Both the position numbers and the translations under genes were made by a program. Shown one piece after another: positions 43,559 to 53,151 of a stretch of 64,000 nt of DNA. Origin of the DNA: Sulfopaludibacter sp963835555 (GTDB lineage: Bacteria > Acidobacteriota > Terriglobia > Bryobacterales > Bryobacteraceae). The notes below the pieces were generated by a model. It ran no database searches. It saw only the letters and a list, made by a program, of their open reading frames with translations, and was not told where the DNA came from. How positions within the stretch are numbered: position 1 is the stretch's first letter; the number at the start of each line of letters is the position of its first letter. The stretch spans positions 1-64,000 of the forward strand of contig CAWIGC010000035.1 of the NCBI GenBank assembly GCA_963835555.1, given 5' to 3'.

Positions 43559-44247
43559 TGCCATTCGGGGTGCTCCAGGTGCAGGGGATGCGCGGCGGCG
43601 TCGCCCAGATTGAGAAGTTGCTCTCCATCCGAAGCGATGCGGACGGCGAGGTGTCCCGGGGTGTGGCCGGACGCCGGAATGGCCCATACTCCGGGCACGA
43701 TTGCGGTTTCTCCCTCGATCACCTCCAACTGGTGCCGCAGCGTTTGGAGGCAGCGGCGGGCGGTCTCGAGCATGGCGGCCTTGACATCGCCGGGGAGGCG
43801 AGTATCCCGCAGGTCGGCGCGAGTTCTGTTCCAGAAATCGCATTCGGTCTCGGAGAGCATGAAGCGGGCGTGGGGGAACGCGGGGCGTCCGCGCTCATCC
43901 ACGGCGCCGCCGATGTGGTCGGGGTGGGCGTGGGTGAGCACCACGGTATCCACGTCGCGCGGGCGGATGCCGCACATCTCCAGGCGCGCTCCGATGGCGC
44001 CGCTGGTGGTAAAGCCCGTACCCGCGCCAGTGTCCACCAGCACCACATGCCGTCCTGTTTCGACCAGCAGACAGGTGTACGGGCTCAGGATGCCGTCGTG
44101 CGGGAGATGGCGCTTTTTCAGGGCGGCGGCCACTTCCTCCGGGTCGGCATTGGGAAAGAGCCAGGCAGCCGGATACGAGAAGTAGCCATCGCTCAGAACC
44201 GTGCAGCGGATTGTTCCGACCTGGAACCGGTAAGCGCCCGCGGGCAT
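43390..44247 (-). CDS. MBL-fold metallo-hydrolase
   Basis: 285 aa. VGTIRCTVLSDGYFSYPAAW opens the fold. Zinc motif TVVLTHAHPDHIGGAVDERG (HxHxDH), VWAIPASGHTPGHLAVRIAS (third His) and QLLNLGDAAAHPLHLEHPEW (bridging Asp and His) are all present. This resembles quinone- or lactone-hydrolase-like MBL enzymes (AttM/AhlD relatives). The C-terminus (AAAQAVLTRRCLLDRAAREC and FHFPFPSIGRVAPRAAGGWE) is the source or last unit of the 171-bp tandem array downstream. Confidence 0.85.
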   Translation of the reverse strand: MPAGAYRFQVGTIRCTVLSDGYFSYPAAWLFPNADPEEVAAALKKRHLPHDGILSPYTCLLVETGRHVVLVDTGAGTGFTTSGAIGARLEMCGIRPRDVDTVVLTHAHPDHIGGAVDERGRPAFPHARFMLSETECDFWNRTRADLRDTRLPGDVKAAMLETARRCLQTLRHQLEVIEGETAIVPGVWAIPASGHTPGHLAVRIASDGEQLLNLGDAAAHPLHLEHPEWHNGFDHAAAQAVLTRRCLLDRAARECMHVMAFHFPFPSIGRVAPRAAGGWEWSPGW

Positions 44248-44586
44248 ATACAGGGCTTAACCGATCTCACCATAAAAGTCAAAAGGTCCTGATTCTACCG
44301 CTTGGAAGAGGGGCACGGGTTTTGGTGATGGGAACGCTCCGGGAGAGCGGGTGGGGCATTATTTGGAGGAAATATGGCGGGATTTGAGAGCGGGTGGCTT
44401 GAACCGTGCTCCTCTTCCACCTTCAAGATACCGATACCGGAGCCTGGACTCTTTTTTTAATTCCGCTAACTGATTGAAAACAAACGAATCATAAATTACA
44501 AGCCATTGTCACCGGATCTGCCCTGGCGTCACAGTGTGCCTGGGGGTCACGGGATTGACCCTAACAAACGCAGGGTTCTAAAATAG
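44248..44586. other. Intergenic region between divergent MBL and GWxTD genes
   Basis: About 340 bases, locally AT-rich near 44,450-44,510 (tttttttaattcc, gaatcataaattac), which suits promoters for both flanking genes. No coding frame or riboswitch was recognised. Confidence 0.4.
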
Positions 44587-44631
44587 ATGGCAGCCGATTC
44601 AATTCAGTCCGCCAGGAAGCGGTTAAGCCGT

Positions 44632-46323
44632 ATGAACGCGACACGCCTCTCAATTTGCTTTGTTTCGCTATCCATTTTGCTTGGCCTGTTCGCAGCCCAG
44701 CAGCAGACGGATCCACCCAAACAGACCGACACTCCCAAGAAGACGCAAAGGGAAACCAACGCCCGTCCGCTGACGCCCCGCCAGCAGCGCGCCGCCGAAA
44801 AGAAACTGCGGCAGGAGTTGGAAACCCCGTATAAGAAGTGGCTCAACGAGGACGTGTCGTACATCATCACCGACGAGGAGCGCGCCGCTTTTAAAAAGCT
44901 GCAAACCGACGATGAGCGCGAAAATTTCATCGAAAACTTCTGGCTGCGCCGGGATCCCACCCCGGACACGATTGAGAACGAGTTCAAAGAAGAGCATTAC
45001 CGCCGTATCGCTTACGCCAACGAGCATTATGCGTCGGGCATTCCCGGGTGGAAGACGGATCGCGGCCGCATCTATATAACCTACGGGCCGCCGGACGAGA
45101 TCGAGGACCATTCCTCGGGCGGGTTCTACGAACGGCCTCCGGAAGAAGGCGGCGGCGAAACCTCCACCTACCCCTTCCAGCAGTGGCGCTATCGCTATAT
45201 CGACGGCATCGGCAACAACGTGATCATCGAATTCGTCGATCCGACCATGTCCGGCGAGTTCCGCATGACCATGGACCCCTCGGAGAAAGACGCGCTGTTG
45301 TACGTGCCCGGGGCCGGTCTTACCCTGATGGAACAGCTCGGCATGTCCGACAAGACGCAGCGATTTAACAACACGGACGGTACGCACCTGGGCATGCCGT
45401 TCGGCGGGCAGCCGGAGAGCATGGACGAATTCAACCGCCTGGAGCAGTTCGCCAAGCTCCAGCGGCCTCCGGAAATCAAGTTCAAGGATCTGGAAGCCGA
45501 TATCACTTCGCGCATCAGCTACAACATCCTGCCCTTCCAGGTGCGCGCGGACTTTTTCCCGGTCACCGATGCTTCGGTACTGACCAACATCACCGTGCAG
45601 TTCAATAATAAAGATCTGCAGTTCACCAACAAGGAAGGGTATCAGAAGGCCGAGGTGCAGATTCTGGGCCGCATCACCTCGCTGACCCGGAAGCCGATCG
45701 CCAATTTCGAAGAAGACGTGACGGTGGATACGATTGGGCAGCTTCTATCCAACGCGAAAGACCGTAAATCCATCTATCAAAAGAGCGTTCCCCTGGTGCC
45801 CGGCACTTACCGGCTGGTGGTGATCGCCAAGGACGTGATCGCCGGCAATTTAAACCATTACGAAATGCCGCTGGTGGTGCCGCGTTTGGACAGCGAAAAG
45901 CTCTCCTCGAGTTCGCTGGTGCTGGCCGATTTGATCGAAAAGGTGCCGACGAAGAGCATCGGGACCGGCCAATTCGTGTTGTGGGAATCCAAGGTCCGGC
46001 CCAGGATCGACAACTCCTTCAAGCACGAAGAGAAGATGGGGATTTACCTGAAGCTGTACAATTTCCAGCCGGACGACACAACTCACAAACCGGTCGGGGA
46101 GATCACCTACGAAGTAGTCCGAAATGGAAGCAACGAAAAAGTCTTCCCGGACGTCACCGAACAGGTAGGGCAAATTCCGGATGCTCAGGCAAGCCAGGTT
46201 ACGGTCGAGAAATTCTTGCCTTTGAATTCTTTTGCGCCCGGACAGTATACCCTTAGGGTTAAAGTGACTGATAAGAATCGTAATCAAGTGCTTACCCAAT
46301 CGGCACAATTTACGGTAACCTAG
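44632..46323 (+). CDS. GWxTD domain-containing protein
   Basis: 563 aa from ATG 44632 (MNATRLSICFVSLSILLGLF, signal peptide); an earlier in-frame ATG at 44587 is possible. A charged linker leads to the GWxTD-type domain: YKKWLNEDVSYIITDEERAA, FKKLQTDDERENFIENFWLR and DPTPDTIENEFKEEHYRRIA, then GIPGWKTDRGRIYITYGPPD. The C-terminal half has beta-sandwich-like repeats, ending LPLNSFAPGQYTLRVKVTDK. Proteins of this kind are abundant in Acidobacteria and function is unknown. It is followed by an outer-membrane receptor-like gene in the same direction. Confidence 0.85.
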   Translation: MNATRLSICFVSLSILLGLFAAQQQTDPPKQTDTPKKTQRETNARPLTPRQQRAAEKKLRQELETPYKKWLNEDVSYIITDEERAAFKKLQTDDERENFIENFWLRRDPTPDTIENEFKEEHYRRIAYANEHYASGIPGWKTDRGRIYITYGPPDEIEDHSSGGFYERPPEEGGGETSTYPFQQWRYRYIDGIGNNVIIEFVDPTMSGEFRMTMDPSEKDALLYVPGAGLTLMEQLGMSDKTQRFNNTDGTHLGMPFGGQPESMDEFNRLEQFAKLQRPPEIKFKDLEADITSRISYNILPFQVRADFFPVTDASVLTNITVQFNNKDLQFTNKEGYQKAEVQILGRITSLTRKPIANFEEDVTVDTIGQLLSNAKDRKSIYQKSVPLVPGTYRLVVIAKDVIAGNLNHYEMPLVVPRLDSEKLSSSSLVLADLIEKVPTKSIGTGQFVLWESKVRPRIDNSFKHEEKMGIYLKLYNFQPDDTTHKPVGEITYEVVRNGSNEKVFPDVTEQVGQIPDAQASQVTVEKFLPLNSFAPGQYTLRVKVTDKNRNQVLTQSAQFTVT

Positions 46324-46385
46324 TGGAAAAGCGGACTTGTGCACAGGCGCCGGCCTGAAGGTCCGAGTGAAAGAAAGCGTCGTAG

Positions 46386-48188
46386 ATGTCCAGGACGAAG
46401 ACGCACAAGACGTTGGCCACATGCGCCCTTGGGGTTGCCTGCCTCATGGCACCCTCATTCCTGCATGCCGCGCAGCCGGTGACGCTGACCGGAGCGATCG
46501 CCGGAGTTGTCAAAGACTACTTAGGCGCCCCGCAGATGGGCGCCGCAGTCTTCCTATATAACCATCAGAACCGCATGCTGGAAAGGGTTCTGACCGATGA
46601 GCACGGCGAGTTCAAGCTGCTGGGTCTGCTTCCCGATATCTACTTCGTGAAGGTCACGTTTGCGGCGTTCGCGCCCACCATCCGGCAGGACATCAAGGTG
46701 CAGCCGGGCCTGCGGAGCATCCTGAACGTCCGGCTCGATACGATTTTCAGTTCCCTTCAGCTCTCCTACCCGACGGTGGAGAACGGCCCGTTGATGTCGG
46801 ACGACTGGAAATGGGTTCTGCGCAGTTCTTCGGCCACGCGGCCGGTTCTGCGGCTGCTGGATCCGGATCCGCTGTCCGCCGCGGTGGCGGACGCGCACCC
46901 CCACAGCGCCATGTTTTCGGAAACGCGCGGCATGTTGAAGCTCTCCGGCGGCGAAGGTTCATCGCTGGCCGAGGGCGTGGCCAATCAGGCGGACATGGGG
47001 ACGGCGTTCGCGCTGGCAACTTCGCTCTATGGCAGCAACATGCTGCAGTTCTCCGGTAATTTGGGGTACGGCGCATCCAATGGAGTTCCGGTAACCGCCT
47101 TCCGCACCAGCTATAGCCGGGGACTCGGTGCGGGGAGCCCCGAAGTGTCGCTTACCATGCGGCAACTGTTCCTACCCGGGCGGGTGGGCGCCGCATACAC
47201 CGGGAACCTCTCCTCGCTGCCGGCATTCCGCAGCATGTCGGCCAGCTTTGACGATCAGGTGCAACTGGGGCCGAGCATGACCGTGCGGTACGGCATGTCG
47301 ATGGATTCGGTATCCTTCGTGAATCATTCGAATTACTACAGCCCGTATGCCCGGGTGACGTACACACCCACGCAGAATTCCACCGTGGAGTTCACGTACA
47401 CCTCGGGCAACGCTCGTCCGGACCTGGGCGGATCGGATGCCGACGATGAGGATTTGCAGCGCGACCTCAATTCGCTTGGCATGTTTCCGCGTCTTTCCAT
47501 GATGAACGGGCGCTCGGAAATCCAGAGGGGCGAGGAATACGAAGTCACCTACTCCCGCAAATCGGGATCGCGCACGCTCTACGCTTCGGCGTATCACCAG
47601 GCAGTGAGCAATCTGGCGCTTTCCCTGATGGGGCCCGGGGACCTGTTTGGGGCCTCCGACGTGGTGCCGGATCTGTTTTCCAACAGTTCGATCTTCGACG
47701 TGGGCAATTTCGATAGCAATGGCTTTGCCACGGCCCTGACGCAGAACCTGGGTGAGAACGTAAGCGTGACGGCGATTTACACTTCGGCCGGCGGGCTGAC
47801 GGTGGACGGAAAGGAACTGGTCAGCAACAGTCCGGACGAGTTGCGGAGCATGATCCGGCAGGGCCGGCGGCAATCGGTGACTACGCGTATTGCAGCCCTG
47901 ATTCCGCGCCTGGGCACGCGCGTGATCGCCAGTTACCAGTGGAGCGGCGATCGCGATTGGCTCACACCGGACAACCTGTACAGCACCCAATCGTTCCGGA
48001 CCCTGCCCGGCATGAATATCCACTTCCGGCAGCCGATTCCGGGCTTCGGGAGGCGCATCGAGGCTACTGCGGACCTGCGGAACCTGCTGGCGCAGGGGTA
48101 TCTGCCATTGAGCAGCTCGGAAGGCCAGAGCCTGCTGCTGGTGCAGAATCCGCGCAGCTTCCGGGGCGGACTGGCTTTCATCTTCTAA
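46386..48188 (+). CDS. Carboxypeptidase-regulatory-like domain outer-membrane protein
   Basis: 600 aa. The signal is TLATCALGVACLMAPSFLHA. A CarboxypepD_reg-like plug-type domain, LTGAIAGVVKDYLGAPQMGA and AAVFLYNHQNRMLERVLTDE then GEFKLLGLLPDIYFVKVTFA, is followed by a long beta-strand-rich region with alternating aromatic residues. It ends RNLLAQGYLPLSSSEGQSLL and SFRGGLAFIF, with a terminal Phe as in outer-membrane barrels. It is shorter than a TonB receptor, with no clear plug, so it may be a non-TonB barrel of the Oar-like class. Confidence 0.75.
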   Translation: MSRTKTHKTLATCALGVACLMAPSFLHAAQPVTLTGAIAGVVKDYLGAPQMGAAVFLYNHQNRMLERVLTDEHGEFKLLGLLPDIYFVKVTFAAFAPTIRQDIKVQPGLRSILNVRLDTIFSSLQLSYPTVENGPLMSDDWKWVLRSSSATRPVLRLLDPDPLSAAVADAHPHSAMFSETRGMLKLSGGEGSSLAEGVANQADMGTAFALATSLYGSNMLQFSGNLGYGASNGVPVTAFRTSYSRGLGAGSPEVSLTMRQLFLPGRVGAAYTGNLSSLPAFRSMSASFDDQVQLGPSMTVRYGMSMDSVSFVNHSNYYSPYARVTYTPTQNSTVEFTYTSGNARPDLGGSDADDEDLQRDLNSLGMFPRLSMMNGRSEIQRGEEYEVTYSRKSGSRTLYASAYHQAVSNLALSLMGPGDLFGASDVVPDLFSNSSIFDVGNFDSNGFATALTQNLGENVSVTAIYTSAGGLTVDGKELVSNSPDELRSMIRQGRRQSVTTRIAALIPRLGTRVIASYQWSGDRDWLTPDNLYSTQSFRTLPGMNIHFRQPIPGFGRRIEATADLRNLLAQGYLPLSSSEGQSLLLVQNPRSFRGGLAFIF

Positions 48189-48213
48189 CGGCGCACCCGC
48201 GAATTCCGTCAAC

Positions 48214-48933
48214 ATGCCGTTCCGCATCGACTCCCACCAGAGTTTTACCGCCGAACATCCGCCGGAACATTTTGGCCCGATTCTGAAGCGCAACCGGTTC
48301 GCCGGATCGGTTTGCGTGGTGCAGGCGCAGGACGCTGTCTCGCTGGCCGGCGCCGGCTTCATCGGCGCTGTGGTGGTGCGGGCGAGGGCAGGGGAAGGGC
48401 TGGAGACCTGGCGGCGGCATCCCAAATTTCGCGGTGTACTCTGGACGAGCGCCAGTCTGCAGGGCGACCCGCTACCGGGCGAGACTCTGGACGTGACCGT
48501 GGGAACGGCGGATCTTCCGGCCGTGCTGGGGCTCGCCGAACGCGCGCCGGAGACGCAGATCGTGCTGGATGATCTGGGCGGTCCCGATATCGACGGGGGC
48601 GATTTCGCGGAGTGGACCGTGGGTATGGACCGCCTGGCCGCCCTGCCGCAGGTATATTGCAAGCTGAGCGGCCTGGTGCGGCTCATGCGCGCGCCCTGGA
48701 AAGCGGACAACCTGCGGCCTTACGTACACCACGCCATCCGCTGTTTCGGCCCCCGGAGGGTGATGTTCGGCAGCGGCTGGCCGGATTGCCTTCCCGAATT
48801 TGCGTGGAAAGAGACGCTGGCCGCCTTCACCCAGGCGCTGGGCGCCGCTCCCATTCCGGTACGGGAGGAACTGCTGGGAGGGACCGCAGCCCGGTTCTAC
48901 CGCATCCCGGAACCGGCGGACGCGGTTCTATAA
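48214..48933 (+). CDS. Amidohydrolase-2-like protein lacking usual metal ligands
   Basis: 239 aa of the COG3618 (fuconolactonase/PDC-hydrolase-like) fold. MPFRIDSHQSF replaces the usual DxHxHFW. KFRGVLWTSASLQGD, then ETQIVLDDLGGPDIDGGD and LPQVYCKLSGLVRLM follow, and RVMFGSGWPDCLPEFAWKET has Gly where the catalytic Asp (GSDWP) is expected. Family enzymes hydrolyse lactones of sugar acids. The changes at the HxH and Asp positions suggest an altered or inactive site. Confidence 0.75.
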   Translation: MPFRIDSHQSFTAEHPPEHFGPILKRNRFAGSVCVVQAQDAVSLAGAGFIGAVVVRARAGEGLETWRRHPKFRGVLWTSASLQGDPLPGETLDVTVGTADLPAVLGLAERAPETQIVLDDLGGPDIDGGDFAEWTVGMDRLAALPQVYCKLSGLVRLMRAPWKADNLRPYVHHAIRCFGPRRVMFGSGWPDCLPEFAWKETLAAFTQALGAAPIPVREELLGGTAARFYRIPEPADAVL

Positions 48934-48941
48934 TCGAGCCA

Positions 48942-49142
48942 GTGGCCAAAACATTTGGATTCAATAGTGACGAACTGAAGCTTCTGCTGGTGGCCGTCCG
49001 GCAGATGCGGCGCACCTTTGCCGCCCCGCGTAAAAAGGATCCGGGGCTGGAGGCCTACGCTCAACTGTACGACGCGCTGTTCGAGAAACTGCGCGATTTG
49101 ACGGGTCCGCTGCCGGACGCCGTGGAAGACGTATTGGAATGA
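48942..49142 (+). CDS. Small hypothetical protein (66 aa)
   Basis: GTG start; AKTFGFNSDELKLLLVAVRQ, MRRTFAAPRKKDPGLEAYAQ and LYDALFEKLRDLTGPLPDAV. Helical, soluble, charged. It is tucked between the amidohydrolase (8 bases) and the S9 peptidase (1 base), so probably cotranscribed. No family is recognised. Confidence 0.55.
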   Translation: MAKTFGFNSDELKLLLVAVRQMRRTFAAPRKKDPGLEAYAQLYDALFEKLRDLTGPLPDAVEDVLE

Positions 49143-49143
49143 T

Positions 49144-51207
49144 ATGCGGTTGTTTCTGTTGCCCCTCTGCATGGCTCTGTTGAATGCCGCGGATTTCACG
49201 CCTCCGCCCACGAAAAGCGTCCCGGTCACCGAGACGCTGCACGGCGTGACCATTACCGACCCGTACCGCTGGCTGGAAAACCAGGACAGCCCGGACACCC
49301 GTGCCTGGCTGGCGGAGCAGGACAAGTTCGCGCGCCATTTTCTGGACGCGATACCGGGCCGCGAGCGGATTCGCAAGGCTCTGGAGGGTCTGGAGAAGAT
49401 CGACAGCCTGGGCGCGCCCACGCTGCGCAATGGCCGTTACTTTTTCTCCCGGCGGCTGGCCAGCGAAGATCGCCGCTCCTTGCTGATGCGCCGCGGATAC
49501 AAAGACAATGACGAGATCCTGGTGGACCCCGCGGCCATGGGCTTCGATGCCACCACCAGCGTCAGCTACGCCGGCGTTACGCCCGACGGTGCGCTGGTGG
49601 CGTTCGGCATCCGCCGCGGCGGCGAAGACGAAAACGAGATCCGGCTGATGGATGTGGCCACGCGCAAAGTGCTGCCGGACGTGCTGCCGCGCGGCCGCTA
49701 TTTCGGATTCGTTATCCAGCCCGATAAGAGCGGCTTTTATTACTCCCGCTTTCAGGCGGGCCAGGGTTCGCGCGTCTATCGCCACACGATGGGAACTGAA
49801 ACTGCCGCCGACCGCGAGATCTTCGGACAGGGATACAGCGACACGCAGAACGTGGGCGTCGATCTCTCGGATAACGGGCGGTGGCTTCTCATCGGCGTGG
49901 GCGAAGGTGTGCCGGCGGCCAGAACGGAGTTGTACGTCGAGGATCTGAAGAGCGGCGGTCCTATCCGGAACATCGTCAAGGCCGACGCCGATTTCAACCT
50001 CAGCGTCGCAGGGGACGCGCTGCTGCTGGAAACCAACTGGAACGCGCCGAATCGCAAGATCTTTCGCGTGGACATGAACAATCCGGCGCGCGAACACTGG
50101 AAGGAGATTGTTCCCGAGGCCGCCCAGGCCATCACCGGCACCGCGGCGGTGGGTGGGCGCGTGTTCGTCAGCTATCTGGAGAACGTGCTGCCGCGCATCA
50201 AGCAGTTCACCATCGACGGAAAGTACCTGGGCGATTTGAAACTGCCGGGGGTGGGAACGGCTTCTGTGCCCAGCGGCCGGTGGGAAGACGACCAGGCATT
50301 CTTTTCCTTCACCTCTTTCGTGGAGCCCGGGTCTACCTGGCGGCTGATGGTCTCCAGCGGAAAAGAGGATTTGTGGTTCCGGCCGAAGGTCCCGGTCCAC
50401 GCCGAAGACATCGAGACGAAGCAGGTTTGGTACACCTCCAAAGACGGAACCAAAGTGCCTATGTTCGTGGTGCACCAAAAAGGGCTCGCACTGGATGGCA
50501 AGCGGCCGGTGCTGTTGACCGGGTACGGCGGTTTCAACGTCCCCAGATTGCCGGGCTTCAACCCTACCGCGGCATGGTGGGTGGAGCAGGGCGGCGTCTT
50601 TGCCGAAGCCAACCTGCGCGGCGGAGGCGAGTTCGGTGAAGCCTGGCACAAGGCGGGGATGTTCGAAAAGAAGCAGAATGTATTCGACGATTTTACCGGC
50701 GCCGCGGAATGGCTCATCCGGAACAAGTACACCAGCACCGCGCGGCTGGGCATTATCGGGGGGTCCAACGGCGGACTGCTGATGGGCGCCATGATGACGC
50801 AGCGGCCGGATCTGTTCGGCGCCATCGTCTGTGCCGCGCCGCTGCTGGACATGCTGCGCTTTCAAAAGCTCTCGGTGGGCGCGTGGTGGGTTTCCGAATA
50901 CGGCTCCGCCGACAACGCCAAACAGTTCGAGTACCTGCGCAAATATTCGCCGTATCAGAACGTCCGCAAAACCAAATATCCGCCGATTCTGTTTTCCACC
51001 GGCGACGCCGATACGCGCGTGGACCCTTCGCACGCACGCAAAATGACCGCGCTGGTGCAGGCCTCCAACACGGCGGATACGCCCGTGATGCTGCGTTACG
51101 ACACCAAGGGCGGGCACAGCGGAATCGGCTCGGTGAATAAGACCATTGAAGAACAGGTGGATTGGATGAGCTTTCTATGCGACCGATTGGGAGTGGAAAT
51201 CCGCTGA
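49144..51207 (+). CDS. Prolyl oligopeptidase (S9A)
   Basis: 687 aa with a signal peptide (MRLFLLPLCMALLNAADF). The propeller domain starts VTITDPYRWLENQDSPDTRA. The catalytic domain shows LLTGYGGFNVPRLPGFNPTA, FAEANLRGGGEFGEAWHKAG and the nucleophile Ser in LGIIGGSNGGLLMGAMMTQR, then Asp in ILFSTGDADTRVDPSHARKM and His in YDTKGGHSGIGSVNKTIEEQ. It cleaves proline-containing peptides, here in the periplasm or outside. The stop overlaps the next S9 gene (TGATG). Confidence 0.92.
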   Translation: MRLFLLPLCMALLNAADFTPPPTKSVPVTETLHGVTITDPYRWLENQDSPDTRAWLAEQDKFARHFLDAIPGRERIRKALEGLEKIDSLGAPTLRNGRYFFSRRLASEDRRSLLMRRGYKDNDEILVDPAAMGFDATTSVSYAGVTPDGALVAFGIRRGGEDENEIRLMDVATRKVLPDVLPRGRYFGFVIQPDKSGFYYSRFQAGQGSRVYRHTMGTETAADREIFGQGYSDTQNVGVDLSDNGRWLLIGVGEGVPAARTELYVEDLKSGGPIRNIVKADADFNLSVAGDALLLETNWNAPNRKIFRVDMNNPAREHWKEIVPEAAQAITGTAAVGGRVFVSYLENVLPRIKQFTIDGKYLGDLKLPGVGTASVPSGRWEDDQAFFSFTSFVEPGSTWRLMVSSGKEDLWFRPKVPVHAEDIETKQVWYTSKDGTKVPMFVVHQKGLALDGKRPVLLTGYGGFNVPRLPGFNPTAAWWVEQGGVFAEANLRGGGEFGEAWHKAGMFEKKQNVFDDFTGAAEWLIRNKYTSTARLGIIGGSNGGLLMGAMMTQRPDLFGAIVCAAPLLDMLRFQKLSVGAWWVSEYGSADNAKQFEYLRKYSPYQNVRKTKYPPILFSTGDADTRVDPSHARKMTALVQASNTADTPVMLRYDTKGGHSGIGSVNKTIEEQVDWMSFLCDRLGVEIR

Positions 51208-53141
51208 TGATGCGCTGCTGCTGCCTTCTGCTGATAGGCGTCGCCGCCGCGGCGCAGACGGTGCCGGTGGACCCGGCGCTACAGGCGATCGATTCGACCA
51301 AGTGGCCGGAGCAGGCGGTGGTATCGCCGGATGGCGCTCGCCTGGCATGGGTAGAATCGGGAATCTTCACGGCGCCTGTCGGGGCGTCCGGCGGCGCGCC
51401 GGTGGAGATCGCGCCGGGCGGCTCCTGCGAGAAGAACAGCCTGGCCTGGTCGCCGGACAGCCGGCAGATCGCATTCCTGTCCGATTGCGCCACGGCGGGG
51501 CAGATGCAGCTTTCCGTCGCGCCTGCCTTGGGCGGCGCGGTGCGGCAGTTGACGCGGCTCCACGGACTTCTGGCGGATCCCAAGTGGTCGCCCGATGGGA
51601 AACGGATCGCGATCCTCTTCACCCAGGACTTGCCGCGCGCCGCCGGGCCGCTGGACCCCGTCCCGCCGCAGACCGGCGTTCTGGAATCGAAAATCTACGA
51701 GCAGAGGCTGGCGATTGTGGATGTGGCCAGCGGCTCGGTGCGGCAGGTTTCGCCGGCCGACCTGTACGTGTACGAATTCGATTGGTCGCCGGACGGCGGC
51801 AGTTTCGCAGCGACGGCGGCGCACGGCGAGGGCGACAACAACTGGTGGACGGCCCAGCTTTACCGGATTCCCGCGAGCGGCGGGGCCATCCAAGCTATCT
51901 ACAAACCGCCGGTGCAGCAGCAAGTGGCTGTGCCGCGTTTCGCACCCGATGGCAAGTCGATCGTATTCATCGGCGGGATCATGAGCGATGAAGGGTCCAC
52001 CGGCGGTGAAATTTTCCAGGTGCCCGCCGGCGGGGGCGCCGCGCGCAACCTGACTCCCGGGCTCAAGGGCTCGGCCAGCTTTCTGATGTGGCCGAAGCAA
52101 TCGAAGCAGTTGTATTTCAGCGAGCACTACGATGGCGGCAGCGCCATTTCCAAAGTGGACCCGGCGAGCGGACAGATCGAACGCCTGTGGCAGGGCGCCG
52201 AGAGTGTCAATCTGCCGTTCGAAGACACGGGCATTTCCATGTCCGACGATGGCCGCATGACGGCCGTGGTGCGGAGCTCCTGGAAGAATCCGCCCGAAGT
52301 GTGGGCCGGTCCGGTGGGCGCATGGAGCGCGACGACGCATGCCAACAGCAGCGTGCGGCCGTTGTGGGGCGATGCCAAAAACCTGCACTGGAAGAGCGAC
52401 GGGTTTCAGGTGCAGGGGTGGTTGATCTATCCGGCGAATTTCGACGCGGCGAAGAAGTATCCCATGGTGGTGGCGGTGCACGGCGGTCCGGCGTCGCAGA
52501 TGAAGCCATCGTGGCCCAAACCGGGCTTCAATCCCACGCTGCTTTCGCAGCAGGGGTATTTCGTCCTGCTTCCCAATCCTCGCGGCAGCTACGGGCAGGG
52601 CGAGAAATTCACCCTGGCCAACGTGCGCGATTTCGGCGGCGGCGACCTGCGCGACATCCTGGCCGGAGTGGAGGAAGCGGTGCGCACCGCGCCGGTGGAT
52701 GCCGGGCGCGTGGGCATCACCGGTTGGAGCTACGGCGGCTTCATGACCATGTTTGCGGTGACGCAGACCACGCGCTTTCGCGCCGCAGTGGCGGGAGCCG
52801 GGCTTTCGAACTGGCAGAGCTACTATGGCCAGAACTCCATCGATCAGTGGATGATTCCGTACTTCGGCGCGTCCGTGTACGATGACCCGGCGGTATACGC
52901 GAAAAGCTCCGCTATCGATTTCATCAAGCGCGTGAAGACCCCGACGCTCGTTGTGGTGGGCGAGCGGGACGGCGAGTGTCCCGCACCGCAATCCTTCGAA
53001 TTCTGGCACGCGCTGAAGACGCTCGGGGTGAAAACGCAGATGGTGGTCTATGCGGACGAGGGCCACCTGTTCCACAAACCGGAAGATCGCAAGGACGTGC
53101 TGCTGCGCACGATTGCCTGGTTTAACGAGAATCTCCGGTAA
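51207..53141 (+). CDS. S9-family peptidase (dipeptidyl peptidase / acylaminoacyl peptidase type)
   Basis: 644 aa, ATG at 51207 overlapping the upstream stop. The signal is MRCCCLLLIGVAAAAQ. The WD40-like propeller has VVSPDGARLAWVESG, LAWSPDSRQIAFLSD and FDWSPDGGSFAATA repeats. The hydrolase domain is VVAVHGGPASQMKPSW, LLPNPRGSYGQGEKFTLANV, the nucleophile in VGITGWSYGGFMTMFAVTQT, Asp in TLVVVGERDGECPAPQSFEF and His in VYADEGHLFHKPEDRKDVL. It forms a peptide-degrading pair with the preceding prolyl oligopeptidase. Confidence 0.92.
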   Translation: MMRCCCLLLIGVAAAAQTVPVDPALQAIDSTKWPEQAVVSPDGARLAWVESGIFTAPVGASGGAPVEIAPGGSCEKNSLAWSPDSRQIAFLSDCATAGQMQLSVAPALGGAVRQLTRLHGLLADPKWSPDGKRIAILFTQDLPRAAGPLDPVPPQTGVLESKIYEQRLAIVDVASGSVRQVSPADLYVYEFDWSPDGGSFAATAAHGEGDNNWWTAQLYRIPASGGAIQAIYKPPVQQQVAVPRFAPDGKSIVFIGGIMSDEGSTGGEIFQVPAGGGAARNLTPGLKGSASFLMWPKQSKQLYFSEHYDGGSAISKVDPASGQIERLWQGAESVNLPFEDTGISMSDDGRMTAVVRSSWKNPPEVWAGPVGAWSATTHANSSVRPLWGDAKNLHWKSDGFQVQGWLIYPANFDAAKKYPMVVAVHGGPASQMKPSWPKPGFNPTLLSQQGYFVLLPNPRGSYGQGEKFTLANVRDFGGGDLRDILAGVEEAVRTAPVDAGRVGITGWSYGGFMTMFAVTQTTRFRAAVAGAGLSNWQSYYGQNSIDQWMIPYFGASVYDDPAVYAKSSAIDFIKRVKTPTLVVVGERDGECPAPQSFEFWHALKTLGVKTQMVVYADEGHLFHKPEDRKDVLLRTIAWFNENLR

Positions 53142-53151
53142 CCGGCCCGCG

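Noticed and set aside
42955..44292. Long plus-strand frame across the repeat array and MBL gene
   Set aside because: It is antisense to the MBL gene with its zinc motifs and arises from the high GC of the repeats.
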